DNA of 64,000 nt, taken from Ralstonia insidiosa (GTDB lineage Bacteria > Pseudomonadota > Gammaproteobacteria > Burkholderiales > Burkholderiaceae). Below, piece after piece: positions 51,968-61,347 of the stretch (the stretch's first letter is position 1; the number at the start of each line of letters is the position of its first letter). The stretch spans positions 868,001 to 932,000 of the forward strand of contig NZ_VZPV01000001.1 of assembly GCF_008801405.1 (NCBI RefSeq), given 5' to 3'. The notes under the pieces were generated by a model. The model had not been told where the DNA came from and searched no databases. It saw only the letters and a program-made list of their open reading frames with translations. Position numbers and translations under genes: made by a program.

Positions 51968-52951
51968 TTAGATGACCTTGGCGCGTGTCAGGTCGTGGAT
52001 GTGCAGGGCACCGACCAGCACGCCGGCGGCATCGACCACCAGCAGCTGGTTGATGCGATGCGTTTCCATGACCTCGACGGCCTCGACCGCGAGCTGGTCG
52101 GGGCCGACCGAGCGCGGGTTGCGGTGCATGACTTCGGCCATTGGTACGGTGCGCCAGTCACGCGGCGTTTCCAGCAGGCGGCGCAGGTCGCCGTCGGTGA
52201 AGACGCCCACGGCGTGGCCGTCAGCGTCAACCACGGCGGTCATCGCCATGCCCTTGCGGGTGATTTCCATCAGCGCTTGCGACAGCGGCGTGTCTTCCTG
52301 CACGCGCGGCACGGCATCGCCGGCGCGCATGACGTCACGCACGTGGGTCAGCAGCTTGCGGCCGAGCGAGCCGCCCGGGTGCGAGCGGGCGAAGTCTTCG
52401 GCGCCAAAGCCGCGCGCATCGAGCACGGCCACGGCCAGCGCGTCGCCCAGTGCGATCTGGGCGGTAGTGCTGGCGGTCGGCGCCAGGTTCAGCGGGCAGG
52501 CTTCGACGTCGACGTGTGAATTCAGCACGACATCGGCATGCTTGCCGAGGGAGGATTCCGGGTTGCCCGTCACGGCGATCAGCTTGGCGCCCAGCCGCTT
52601 GACGAGCGGCAGGATGGCGTTCAGCTCCGACACCTCACCGGAATTGGAGAAACCGATGAAGACGTCGTCGCGCGTGACCATGCCGAGGTCGCCGTGGCTG
52701 GCTTCAGCCGGGTGCACGAAGAAGGCCGGCGTGCCGGTCGAGGCCAGCGTGGCCGCGATCTTGCGCGCAATGTGACCGGATTTGCCCATGCCCGAGACGA
52801 CCACGCGCCCCGTGCAGCCGAGCACCATCTCGACCGCGCGCGCAAAGTCGGCGGACACCTGGGATTTAAGACCGAGTACGGCTTGCGCTTCGATGTCGAA
52901 GGTCTGCTGCGCCAGCGCAAGCGCTCGATCTGGGTTGAAATTCGCTATCAT
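51968..52951 (-). CDS. kdsD: Arabinose-5-phosphate isomerase KdsD
   Basis: Converts ribulose-5-phosphate to arabinose-5-phosphate, the first step of Kdo synthesis (327 residues). An N-terminal SIS domain (VVVSGMGKSGHIARKIAATL; FIGFSNSGEVSEL) is followed by two CBS domains (about residues 205-325). The ATG at 52951 gives the usual length. A TATACT on the minus strand ends 9 bases upstream of the ATG without a clear -35. The 333-base gap to the antiporter gene otherwise shows no gene or clear signal. Confidence 0.96.
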   Translation of the reverse strand: MIANFNPDRALALAQQTFDIEAQAVLGLKSQVSADFARAVEMVLGCTGRVVVSGMGKSGHIARKIAATLASTGTPAFFVHPAEASHGDLGMVTRDDVFIGFSNSGEVSELNAILPLVKRLGAKLIAVTGNPESSLGKHADVVLNSHVDVEACPLNLAPTASTTAQIALGDALAVAVLDARGFGAEDFARSHPGGSLGRKLLTHVRDVMRAGDAVPRVQEDTPLSQALMEITRKGMAMTAVVDADGHAVGVFTDGDLRRLLETPRDWRTVPMAEVMHRNPRSVGPDQLAVEAVEVMETHRINQLLVVDAAGVLVGALHIHDLTRAKVI

Positions 52952-53284
52952 GGCGGCGAAGTATAACAACGATTGACACGGGTCCCGGCCGCTTGCTGCT
53001 TGGTTTGGCACGGATTGGGGCTCGGCTTGCGGGGAGTTGCGGAGCGTACGGGCGCTTCGTTTTGCTGCACCGCGGCAATACTCTTTCAAATCACTTTTCT
53101 TCCCGTCGCCACGCCGTCATTTTTTGCTCTGCGGCGTCCCGCGTATCGCGTTCTTCGTTTATACCCTGGCATCGGTCTTGCAACGCGCTGTGTGCTGCCT
53201 GCGGCATGTTTGCCGTGTGCACCGTCCTGATGCGCCGGTGCTGTCCACCCTGTCCAACCCCTTTCGCCTGGTTTTTCGAGCTGC

Positions 53285-55264
53285 ATGCATTCGCCGCTGG
53301 AACTCACTCTCGTGCTGTTGGCCGCCGCCGTGATCGGCGTGGTGTTGTTCCGCATGCTGCAGTTGCCGCCCATGCTGGCCTACCTGGTGGTGGGCGTGCT
53401 GATCGGACCGAAGGCGACGGGGCTGGAGTCCGATTCTGCGCAGACGCGCTACCTCGCCGAGTTTGGCGTGGTGTTTCTGATGTTCTCGATCGGGCTGGAG
53501 TTCAACCTCTCCAAGCTGCGCTCGATGCGGCGGCAGGTGTTTGGGCTGGGCGCGTCGCAGGTGGCGCTGACCATGCTGCTGACAGTGCCGATCACCATGC
53601 TGCTGTCGCACTGGTATCCGCTGTCGTGGCAGGCGGGTCTGGCGCTGGGCGGTGCATTGGCGATGTCGTCCACAGCCATTGTCTCGAAGATGCTGGCCGA
53701 GCGCCTGCAGCTTGAAACCGAGCACGGCCGCAACATCATCAGCGTGCTGCTGTTCCAGGATCTGGCGGTGGTGCTGTTGCTGATCGTGGTGCCGTCGCTG
53801 GGCAAGAACCCGACGGACCTCGTGCTGGCGCTGTCCGTTGCCGCCGTGAAGATCACTGTTGCGCTGGTGTTGATCTTGTTCCTGGGGCAGAAGCTGCTCT
53901 CGCGCTGGTTCCACCTGGTGGCGGCGCGCCGCTCGCAGGAGCTGTTCATGCTGAACCTGCTGCTGGTGACGCTGGGCATGGCAGCGTTGACCGAGCGATT
54001 GGGCCTGTCGATGGCGCTGGGCGCGTTCCTGGCCGGCATGCTGGTGTCGGAAACGCCCTACAAGCTGCAGGTGGAAGAGGACATCAAGCCGTTTCGCGAT
54101 GTGCTGCTGGGCTTGTTCTTCGTGACCGTGGGCATGCTGCTGGACCCGCGCGTGGTGGTTGAGCACTGGGCGCTGGTGCTGGTGCTGGTGGCCGGGCCGG
54201 TGCTGTTCAAGTTTGTGCTGATCGCGTTTCTTGCGCGCGGCTTTGGCTCGGGCGGCGGCGCGGCGATCCGCACGGCGCTGGGGCTGGCGCAGGCCGGTGA
54301 ATTCGGTTTCGTGCTGCTCAACCAGATCGACGGCATGCACTTGATCGACCCGCTGCTCAGCCAGGCGATTCTGGCGGCGATGCTGCTATCGATGCTGATT
54401 GCACCGTTCCTGATCCAGTACAGCGACGTGATCGCCATGCGGTTCTCGCGTACGGATTGGCTGCTGCAATCGCTGGCGATGACCAAGATCGCCGCACAGA
54501 GCATCGCCACCGAGCGCCACGTCATCATCTGCGGTTACGGGCGCAGTGGCCAGAACCTGGCGCACATGCTGGAGCAGGAAGAGATCGGCTATATGGCGCT
54601 CGACCTGGACCCGGATCGCGTGCGGGATGCCGCGGCGGCGGGCGAGCACGTGGTCTATGGGGATGCAGCGCGGCGTGAATCGCTGGTGGCGGCGGGTATC
54701 CACCGCGCGGCGGCAGTGGCCATTACGTATGCGGATACGGCCTCGGCGCTGAAGGTGCTGCACCACGTGCAGGCGCTGGAGCCGACCCTGCCTGTGATCG
54801 TCCGCACGATTGACGATGCTGATCTGGACCGCCTGCAGCAGGCCGGTGCCACCGAGGTCGTGCCCGAGATCATTGAGGGCAGCCTGATGCTGGCCTCGCA
54901 CGCGCTGGTGCTGCTGGGTGTGCCATTGCGCCGCGTGGTGCGCCGCGTGCAGGAGACCCGTGACGCGCGCTACAGCCTGCTGCGCGGCTACTTCCACGGC
55001 CAGGACGATGAAGAAGACATGCTGGAGCGCGATGCTGTGCGCCTGCACTCGGTGCCGCTGACCAAAGGTTCACCCGCCATCGGCCGCAAGCTCGGTACGA
55101 TGGGGCTGGAGACTTTCAAGACCTCGGTGACGGCGATTCGGCGCCAGGGTATCCGCGCGCTCGATCCGGACCCGGATACGGTGCTGGAGCTGGGCGATAT
55201 CGTCGTGCTGCGCGGCACCCCCGAGGGGCTGCAGATGGCAGAGGAGCGGCTCTCGCCGCGTTGA
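53285..55264 (+). CDS. CPA2 family monovalent cation:proton antiporter (Kef type)
   Basis: A 659-residue membrane protein with 12-13 helices (about residues 5-385) followed by an RCK_N domain (HVIICGYGRSGQNLAHMLEQ, about residue 415) and an RCK_C domain (about 575-655). This is the architecture of KefB/KefC-type K+/H+ exchangers. The usual KefF/KefG ancillary protein gene is not adjacent. Divergent from kdsD, convergent with the ribbon-helix-helix gene 10 bases away. Confidence 0.92.
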   Translation: MHSPLELTLVLLAAAVIGVVLFRMLQLPPMLAYLVVGVLIGPKATGLESDSAQTRYLAEFGVVFLMFSIGLEFNLSKLRSMRRQVFGLGASQVALTMLLTVPITMLLSHWYPLSWQAGLALGGALAMSSTAIVSKMLAERLQLETEHGRNIISVLLFQDLAVVLLLIVVPSLGKNPTDLVLALSVAAVKITVALVLILFLGQKLLSRWFHLVAARRSQELFMLNLLLVTLGMAALTERLGLSMALGAFLAGMLVSETPYKLQVEEDIKPFRDVLLGLFFVTVGMLLDPRVVVEHWALVLVLVAGPVLFKFVLIAFLARGFGSGGGAAIRTALGLAQAGEFGFVLLNQIDGMHLIDPLLSQAILAAMLLSMLIAPFLIQYSDVIAMRFSRTDWLLQSLAMTKIAAQSIATERHVIICGYGRSGQNLAHMLEQEEIGYMALDLDPDRVRDAAAAGEHVVYGDAARRESLVAAGIHRAAAVAITYADTASALKVLHHVQALEPTLPVIVRTIDDADLDRLQQAGATEVVPEIIEGSLMLASHALVLLGVPLRRVVRRVQETRDARYSLLRGYFHGQDDEEDMLERDAVRLHSVPLTKGSPAIGRKLGTMGLETFKTSVTAIRRQGIRALDPDPDTVLELGDIVVLRGTPEGLQMAEERLSPR

Positions 55265-55274
55265 GCCGGCCGCG

Positions 55275-55679
55275 CTACTTGGCCAGCGCTTCAAGTAGCG
55301 GCCCGCGTGAACGACGCGGTGGTGGGCTGTCGGCCAAGCTTGGCGGCAAGCCCGCCAGCACAGCAGCGGCATCCAGCGAGCGGATCGATACGCGCGTATC
55401 GGCCGGAATGCGCCCACCCTGCTGCAGCATCAGATAGCGCAGGCAGCAGACGCGCAGGAACGAGGCAAAGTTGGCCACCTCGCCCCGATGCTCCAGCAAC
55501 TCGTCATACAGCTTGCTGATGAGCTGACTGACCGTCAGGCCATCGCGCTGACCGATTTCTTCCAGCACCTCCCAGAACAGGCACTCCAGTCGCACGCTGG
55601 TCGCCACGCCATGCAGGCGTAGCGAGCGGGCGAGGGTGTCGTACGAATGGGGATTGGCGCGGATGAAGATTTCGCACAT
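55275..55679 (-). CDS. Ribbon-helix-helix domain protein
   Basis: A 134-residue protein whose N-terminal 70 residues match the RHH_4-type ribbon-helix-helix family (SLRLHGVATSVRLECLFWEV; DGLTVSQLISKLYDEL). The remainder is Ala/Pro-rich. It is a likely DNA-binding regulator, target unknown. An AGGAG-like GGAGCC precedes the ATG. It follows the PfpI gene on the same strand with a 43-base gap. Confidence 0.8.
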   Translation of the reverse strand: MCEIFIRANPHSYDTLARSLRLHGVATSVRLECLFWEVLEEIGQRDGLTVSQLISKLYDELLEHRGEVANFASFLRVCCLRYLMLQQGGRIPADTRVSIRSLDAAAVLAGLPPSLADSPPPRRSRGPLLEALAK

Positions 55680-55722
55680 GGCCGGGGCTCCTCGTCAGGT
55701 GCCCGGCGTGCGGGCAACCGCA

Positions 55723-56301
55723 TCAGTGTAGAACCCGTGTCCCCAGGACTTCAAGAAACTGCGCAAGCCACGCGGGATGCGCCGGCCAGGCGGGTGCTGT
55801 CACGAGCTTGCCATCGGTGTAGGCCTGGTCGACGGGGATGTCCTGGAAGGTGCCGCCCGCCGCCGTGACTTCCGGGCCACATGCCGGGTAGGCTGAACAC
55901 GCTTTGCCTTCCAGCACGCCCGCCGCCGACAGTAGTTGCGCCCCGTGGCAGATGGCCGCGATGGGTTTATCGGCGCGGGCGAAGTGGCGCACGATCTCAA
56001 GCACGCGGGCGTTCAGGCGCAGGTATTCGGGCGCGCGGCCACCGGGCACGACGAGTGCGTCATAGGCCGCCGGATCGATATCGGCAAAGGCAGCGTTGAG
56101 GGCAAAACGATGGCCGGGCTTTTCGGAGTAGGTTTGCGCGCCTTCGAAATCGTGCACGGCGGTGGCAACGGAGTCGCCAGCCTTCTTGTCCGGGCAGACC
56201 GCATGCACCGTGTGACCGACCATCTGCAGGGCCTGGAAGGGCACCATCACTTCGTAGTCTTCGACATAGTCGCCCACCAGCATCAGAATCTTCTTCGCCA
56301 C
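55723..56301 (-). CDS. DJ-1/PfpI family protein
   Basis: A 192-residue class I glutamine amidotransferase-like protein. The nucleophile elbow is AAICHGAQLL (C118), with the acidic partner E14 in GDYVEDYEVMVP, as in PfpI/YhbO deglycase-like proteins. The start is GTG at 56301, supported by AGGAG 6 bases upstream. The next in-frame ATG would remove the first beta strand. Divergent from apt across about 108 bases. Confidence 0.88.
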   Translation of the reverse strand: MAKKILMLVGDYVEDYEVMVPFQALQMVGHTVHAVCPDKKAGDSVATAVHDFEGAQTYSEKPGHRFALNAAFADIDPAAYDALVVPGGRAPEYLRLNARVLEIVRHFARADKPIAAICHGAQLLSAAGVLEGKACSAYPACGPEVTAAGGTFQDIPVDQAYTDGKLVTAPAWPAHPAWLAQFLEVLGTRVLH

Positions 56302-56409
56302 GGTTGTCTCCTGTATGGTTGCGGTCTGCCCATTGTGGTGACGCACCGTCTGCCGTGGGTGGTAGCCGGTTACCACAGTCCGCGCAAATCGTCTTTTCCC
56401 ATTCCTGTC

Positions 56410-57018
56410 ATGACCAACGTTCCTCACCATCAGGCGGCTTTGCTCACGCCGTCGTCCGTGCCTGCGTCCACCGAGCTGGGCGACGTGACGCGCTACCTGC
56501 GCGAGCGCATCCGCACCGTGCCGGACTGGCCACAGCCGGGGGTGATGTTTCGCGATATCACTCCGCTGCTGCAGGACCCGAAGAGCCTGCGCGTGCTGGT
56601 GGATGTGTTTATCCATCGCTACATGGGGCAGGGGCTGAACTTGGTGGCGGGCATCGACGCGCGCGGGTTCATCCTCGGCTCGATCGTGGCGTATGAGCTG
56701 AACCTGGGCTTCGTGCCGATCCGCAAGAAGGGCAAGCTGCCGTTCACCACGGTGGCGGAGGAGTACCAGCTCGAATACGGCAGCGCGACGGTGGAAATTC
56801 ATTCCGATGCCTGCAAGCCGGGCGACCGCGTGCTGCTGATCGACGACCTGATCGCCACCGGCGGCACCATGATGGCCGGCAAGCGCTTGCTGGAGCGTCT
56901 GGGTGCGACGGTGGTGGAGGGCGCGGCGATTGTCGATCTGCCCGAACTGGGCGGCTCGCGCTTGCTGATCGAAGGTGGGTTGCCGCTGTTCACGGTCTGT
57001 CATTTCGACGGCCATTGA
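56410..57018 (+). CDS. apt: Adenine phosphoribosyltransferase
   Basis: Purine salvage enzyme making AMP from adenine and PRPP (202 residues). Motifs are TVPDWPQPGVMFRDITPLLQ, AGIDARGFILGSIVAYEL and the PRPP loop VLLIDDLIATGGTMMAGKR. The ATG at 56410 lies in the gap. The long upstream frame is antisense to the PfpI gene and rejected. The first 20 residues are a non-conserved extension. Confidence 0.96.
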   Translation: MTNVPHHQAALLTPSSVPASTELGDVTRYLRERIRTVPDWPQPGVMFRDITPLLQDPKSLRVLVDVFIHRYMGQGLNLVAGIDARGFILGSIVAYELNLGFVPIRKKGKLPFTTVAEEYQLEYGSATVEIHSDACKPGDRVLLIDDLIATGGTMMAGKRLLERLGATVVEGAAIVDLPELGGSRLLIEGGLPLFTVCHFDGH

Positions 57019-57144
57019 CGTAGCCGGACAGCCCGCGAGCGATGCATTCACCGCATACGCTCATGTGACAAAAATATGACACTTTGTGACCGTGCGCGGT
57101 AGCATGGTCGCTTCCGTTTTTTCTTCCACTGCCAGGAGGCGCCG

Positions 57145-57765
57145 ATGCCCCATGTGCTGCTGTTTCTGCTGACCTCGATTGCCATTACGGTGATGCCGGG
57201 GCCGGACAACCTGCAGGTGATCGCACGTGGTGCGAGCCAGGGCCGCAAGGCCGGGTTGGCGGCAGCGGCCGGGTTTGCGTCGGGTTGCCTGTTCCACACG
57301 ACGCTTGCGGCGCTGGGGCTGGCGGCGGTGTTGCAATCCTCGCCCGTGGCGTTCCAGGCGATCCGCTGGCTGGGCGCGGCCTACCTGATCTGGCTGGGTG
57401 TGCAGGCGCTGCGCAGCAAGGGCGGTGTCGGCTTGAACAATGGTGGGCTGCAAGCGGCGCCAGACCTGTGGCAGGTGTTTCGCCAAAGTGTGTTCGCCAA
57501 CCTGCTCAACCCGAAGGTGACGCTGTTCTTCGTGGTGTTCCTGCCGCAGTTCGTTGATGCGCAGGCCGGGCATGCGGCGCTGCAGATGCTGCTGCTGGGC
57601 GGCGTGTTCATGGCACAGACCATCGTCGTGTTCAGCCTGTATGGCTGGTGCGCGGCCGCACTGGGCGGCTGGATGCGCCGCACGCCGCGCGCATCGTTGT
57701 GGCTCGATCGCGTGAGCGGTTGCATCTTCATCGGGTTGGGGCTGCGCGTTGCGCTGACCAAGTAA
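57145..57765 (+). CDS. LysE family translocator
   Basis: A 206-residue amino acid or metabolite exporter with about six helices. The family start LTSIAITVMPGPDNLQVIARG and the segment FANLLNPKVTLFFVVFLPQF are clear. AGGAGG lies 7 bases before the ATG. The transported substrate cannot be told. The Na/Pi transporter gene follows 15 bases downstream, so the two probably share a transcript. Confidence 0.92.
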   Translation: MPHVLLFLLTSIAITVMPGPDNLQVIARGASQGRKAGLAAAAGFASGCLFHTTLAALGLAAVLQSSPVAFQAIRWLGAAYLIWLGVQALRSKGGVGLNNGGLQAAPDLWQVFRQSVFANLLNPKVTLFFVVFLPQFVDAQAGHAALQMLLLGGVFMAQTIVVFSLYGWCAAALGGWMRRTPRASLWLDRVSGCIFIGLGLRVALTK

Positions 57766-57780
57766 GCGCAACGGAAACTG

Positions 57781-59454
57781 ATGTACACGCTGCTCAAACT
57801 GCTCTCGGGTGTGGCCCTGCTGGTCTGGGGCACGCAGACCGTCAAGGTCGGCATGCTGCGCCTGTATGGCGCGGACTTGCGCCGGCTGCTGTCGCGCAGC
57901 GTGTCGAACCGGTTCTCAGCGCTGCTGGCCGGTATTGGCGTGACATGCCTGGTGCAGAGCAGTAACGCAACGGCCACCATCGTCGGGGCGTTTGTTGCGC
58001 AGGGTTTGATGGGGGTGTCGTCGGCGCTGGCCATCTTGCTGGGGGCCAACGTCGGCACGGCGCTGATGGCGCAGGTGTTTGCGCTGAACCTGTCGTGGCT
58101 CTCACCGCTGCTGATCTTCTTTGGCGTGATCCTGCATCTGTCGCGCAAGGGCAGCCCGGTCGGGCACTTTGGGCGTGTGCTGATCGGCCTGGGGCTGATC
58201 ATGCTGGCGCTGGAGCTGATTGCGGTGGCGGCCAGCCCAATGGTCGAGGCCAATGCGCTGCGCGTGCTGCTCAGTTCCATCTCCGCCGATACGGGCCTGA
58301 ACATGCTGATCGGCGCGGTGCTGACGCTGCTGTGCTATTCGAGCCTGGCGGTGGTGCTGTTCTGCGCCACGCTGGCGACGTCTGCGGCGGTGTCGGTCAA
58401 GGTGGCTTTTGCGATTGTGCTGGGGGCCAACATCGGCAGCGCCATCGCTGCATTGGCGACCACACCGGCATCCAGCCAGGCTGCGCGCCGTGCCACGCTG
58501 GGCAATCTGCTCTCGCGCGTGCTCGGTGCTGCGCTGGTGTTGCCGTTCCTGGGTAAGCTGGCCGAGCTGGCGCCGCATGTTGGGGTGGCGTTGCAGCACG
58601 TGGTGGTTGCGTTTCACGTGTTGTTCAACGTCGCGCTGGCCGCGCTGCTGATCGGTTTCACTGATCAGATGGCCCGCCTGTGCACGCGCATCCTGCCGGG
58701 TGGTCGGCACCTGGACGAGCTTGTCGCGCCGCGCTATCTGGACCCGTCGGCGCTGGCCACGCCCACGCTGGCGCTGGGCAATGCCTCGCGCGAGGTGCTG
58801 CGCATTGGCGACCGCGTCGAGCAGATGCTGGAGAACACGCTGCGCGTGCTCAAGACCGACGACGTGCGTCTGCTGCAGACCACACGCGCCGTCGACGACG
58901 AGGTCGACGCGCTCTACTCGGGCGTCAAGTTCTACCTCACCCAGCTCAGCCACGAGGCACTGGACGACCGCGATGGCAAGCGCTGGACCGACATCATCTC
59001 CCTCACCATCAACCTGGAGCACGCCGGCGACATCATCGACCGTCTGCTGCAGGACGTGCGCGAGAAGAAGATCGCGCACAAGCTGACCTTTTCCGAGGCC
59101 GGCTTGCAGGAGTTGGAAAATATGCACACGCAACTGGTCGCCAACCTGAAGTTGTCGATGTCGGTATTCCTGACGGGCGATCTGCCGAGCGCCCAGCGGC
59201 TGATGTTGCAGAAGGTGCACTTCCGCGATCTGGAGAAGCGCTATGCGCGCAGCCACCTGGCGCGCGTGTCGGAACAGACCGCCGAGAGTATCGAAACCAG
59301 CTCGCTGCATCTGGACATCATCAGTGACTTCAAGCGGTTGAACTCGCTGTTCTGTGCGGCGGCGTACCCGGTGCTGGATGAGGCAGGCGCCCTGAACCGC
59401 AGCCGCATGAAGGACACCGACGAGGTTGAACCGGAAGCCGCCGCCGGGCACTAG
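57781..59454 (+). CDS. Na/Pi cotransporter family protein (NptA/YjbB type)
   Basis: A 557-residue protein with two Na/Pi-cotransporter repeats (QSSNATATIVGAFVAQG near residue 60; CYSSLAVVLFCATLATS near residue 183) in about eight to nine helices. A cytoplasmic PhoU-like helical domain follows (about residues 330-530). Such proteins move or export phosphate. The stop is followed by a strong terminator. Confidence 0.92.
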   Translation: MYTLLKLLSGVALLVWGTQTVKVGMLRLYGADLRRLLSRSVSNRFSALLAGIGVTCLVQSSNATATIVGAFVAQGLMGVSSALAILLGANVGTALMAQVFALNLSWLSPLLIFFGVILHLSRKGSPVGHFGRVLIGLGLIMLALELIAVAASPMVEANALRVLLSSISADTGLNMLIGAVLTLLCYSSLAVVLFCATLATSAAVSVKVAFAIVLGANIGSAIAALATTPASSQAARRATLGNLLSRVLGAALVLPFLGKLAELAPHVGVALQHVVVAFHVLFNVALAALLIGFTDQMARLCTRILPGGRHLDELVAPRYLDPSALATPTLALGNASREVLRIGDRVEQMLENTLRVLKTDDVRLLQTTRAVDDEVDALYSGVKFYLTQLSHEALDDRDGKRWTDIISLTINLEHAGDIIDRLLQDVREKKIAHKLTFSEAGLQELENMHTQLVANLKLSMSVFLTGDLPSAQRLMLQKVHFRDLEKRYARSHLARVSEQTAESIETSSLHLDIISDFKRLNSLFCAAAYPVLDEAGALNRSRMKDTDEVEPEAAAGH

Positions 59455-59694
59455 CCTGCCGATTCACCAACGACAAAGCGCAGCCGAAGCTGCGCTTTTT
59501 TCTTGGGCGCGTGCCGCCCGGCTTGCTTTTGCTTGTGCGTGAGCAGCGATGCGAGGTCGTTGCCGGCAAAGCTGGCCTTGCTCTTGGCTACATTCTCCGG
59601 CGCGCCTTTGACGATGAGCTATCCGCCTCCCGCGTCGCCAGTAGGCAGTCCGCCGGCTTGATCACGTTGAGGTGTGCTCAATGATGACGAGCGC
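59452..59694 (-). pseudogene. Decayed 3' fragment of a uvrA-like gene
   Basis: On the minus strand the frame ending near 59452 encodes VAKSKASFAGNDLASLL, close to VAKSKASFTGKYLAPLL at the end of the intact UvrA, followed by a Lys/Arg-rich tail. Upstream the similarity continues through NVIKPADC and a VIIEH-like segment. It is broken by an in-frame TAG (59619-59621) and by loss of about 20 bases where LLDLGPEGG should be. About 150 bases (59541-59693) align by eye with the intact uvrA end at 61355-61520, in the same orientation. It is a relic, not a functional gene. Confidence 0.8.
59475..59501 (+). terminator. Intrinsic terminator after the Na/Pi transporter
   Basis: AAAGCGCAGC (59475-59484) pairs with GCTGCGCTTT (59489-59498) around a CGAA loop, followed by TTT. 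Confidence 0.85.
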
Positions 59695-59740
59695 ATCCCA
59701 ACAAGCGAGCGCCCAGATTACCCGGGCGTTTTGCGTTGGG

Positions 59741-60445
59741 CTATGCGTGGCCGCCGGCGCCGCGCCACATCAGCAAGCGAGTCGGATGAAATTCGTTTAG
59801 CGCCAGCGTACCCAGTGCTGCGCTCACGTAACCGTTGGCGGGGTCTTCTACGTAGTCGACAAAGGCGCGGGCACCGGTCATGCCGGTGTTGTCGGCGCAA
59901 ATCAAGGCGCTCGCGCGCAGGCGTGGCTCAAGCAACTTGAGCACCGGGAGGTAATCAGTCTTGGCGCCGTCCAGCAGGACGAAATCAATGGTGGCAGGTA
60001 GATCAGCGGCTAGTGTCTGACGGGCGTTGCCGATGCGGCACGTGATGCGATCAGAAACGCCAGCTTGCTCCCAATGCTGGCGCGCCCGTGCCGCTTTGGC
60101 TGGCTCGATCTCGGTGGTGATGATGTGGCCGGCGCCGAGGTCACGCAGTGCACCGGCCAAGAAGAGCGTCGACAGGCCAAACGAGGTGCCATATTCCACG
60201 ACGGTTCGCGCCTGGGTGGCACGGATCAACTGGTAGAGCAAGGCGCCAAAGTCGGGCGTGACCGGCATGAAGGCCTCGCGCATGGCCGCGTAAAAGCCGT
60301 CATCGGTTTCGGTCAGGCCGCGCGCGCCCTCGACCATGTCGCGGATGGCTGGATCGGTGCGCACGGTTTGCGCGTACAGTGTCGCCAGCGTCATGGCAAC
60401 TGGGTCAGACGCGTGCCAGGGCAGGTTCAGTTGTAGATCGGTCAT
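59741..60445 (-). CDS. Class I SAM-dependent O-methyltransferase
   Basis: A 234-residue methyltransferase. The SAM motif is VVEYGTSFGLSTLFLAGAL, and DFVLLDGAKTDYLPVLKLLE with the metal-site Asp matches the catechol/caffeoyl-CoA-type O-methyltransferase group. The ATG at 60445 has GAGAAG upstream. MRSR four codons earlier is an alternative. It is divergent from the AraC regulator, a typical regulator-target arrangement. The substrate is unknown. Confidence 0.88.
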   Translation of the reverse strand: MTDLQLNLPWHASDPVAMTLATLYAQTVRTDPAIRDMVEGARGLTETDDGFYAAMREAFMPVTPDFGALLYQLIRATQARTVVEYGTSFGLSTLFLAGALRDLGAGHIITTEIEPAKAARARQHWEQAGVSDRITCRIGNARQTLAADLPATIDFVLLDGAKTDYLPVLKLLEPRLRASALICADNTGMTGARAFVDYVEDPANGYVSAALGTLALNEFHPTRLLMWRGAGGHA

Positions 60446-60525
60446 GCGGCTTCTCATTCCGTAGTTGAGCGAAGCCTCGATTCTGCGCAGCGTCGGTCGC
60501 CCCGGCTTGTAAGAACACGCCATCT

Positions 60526-61347
60526 ATGACCACATCCTTCGCTTTGCCGTCTTGGAAGAGCTATCACCTCCTGCATGCAGCGGTGTTGCCCATGTCTGAG
60601 CCGAAGAAGGCGTTCGGGCAGGCGATGCGCGCGGTGGTCTGCGGATTTGTCAGTCACGCGGCGTATGCGCATGCAGCCAGCGTGGCCGCCACGCAGCGTT
60701 GGGCGTCTCCGCGTCTTGAGCAGCGCTTGGCTGAACAGCTTGCGCACGACATCAACCCGGTCTCCAACTTGCTGCGCGAGGCGCGGGACGCAGCGGATTT
60801 TCGCGCGCGCTGGAACGGTTTTAACGCGGGCGCGCGGCTAGGCATTTCGACGCACGTTGAGCCAGACGGGCGCCTGCGGCGCCTGCCGGCGTTGTCTGTG
60901 CGGGATGTCGGATTTCGCGCCGAAGTCATCGCCGGTTGTCTTGATCTGTTGACCTCGCGCCGCCCGCCGGCCATGGGCATACACGCGCTGGCGCAGACGC
61001 TGGGCGCACCCGCGAGCGTTGTCGACCTGATGGATCACCTGCAAGCCGCACCCGCTGACAGCCTAAGCGATTGCGCGCAGGCGTTGGGTTGCGCAGCGCG
61101 ATCGTTGCAGCGTGCGTTGGCACGGGAATACTTGAGCTTTGGCTTGGTGCGCCAGGCGTTGCGATTGGTGACCGCAGGCGAGCGCCTGCGGCATTGCGAC
61201 GAGACTGTCACCGAAACTGCACTGGCCGCGGGTTTCTTCGATGCGGCGCATCTGAACCACGCCTGGATGCAGGCGTGCGGGCTCACGCCTTCGGCATACA
61301 GTGCACTGGCAAGAACCCCGGCCGCAGTTGATCCTATTTCCGCTTGA
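60526..61347 (+). CDS. AraC family transcriptional regulator
   Basis: A 273-residue protein with a C-terminal AraC helix-turn-helix pair (about residues 175-262). The second helix region, ETALAAGFFDAAHLNHAW, and the ending CGLTPSAY are characteristic. The N-terminal domain has no recognised ligand-binding fold. It is divergent from the O-methyltransferase gene and likely controls it. Its last 14 bases overlap the end of uvrA on the other strand. Confidence 0.88.
   Translation: MTTSFALPSWKSYHLLHAAVLPMSEPKKAFGQAMRAVVCGFVSHAAYAHAASVAATQRWASPRLEQRLAEQLAHDINPVSNLLREARDAADFRARWNGFNAGARLGISTHVEPDGRLRRLPALSVRDVGFRAEVIAGCLDLLTSRRPPAMGIHALAQTLGAPASVVDLMDHLQAAPADSLSDCAQALGCAARSLQRALAREYLSFGLVRQALRLVTAGERLRHCDETVTETALAAGFFDAAHLNHAWMQACGLTPSAYSALARTPAAVDPISA

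Noticed and set aside
52952..53284. Promoter TTGACA at 52974 in the kdsD-antiporter gap
   Set aside because: A perfect -35-like hexamer but no acceptable -10 at 16-18 bases. The gap contains no other clear signal.
59330..59569. 79-codon minus-strand frame overlapping the uvrA relic
   Set aside because: It is out of frame with the UvrA-like residues and starts inside the Na/Pi transporter gene's antisense, so it is not a gene.
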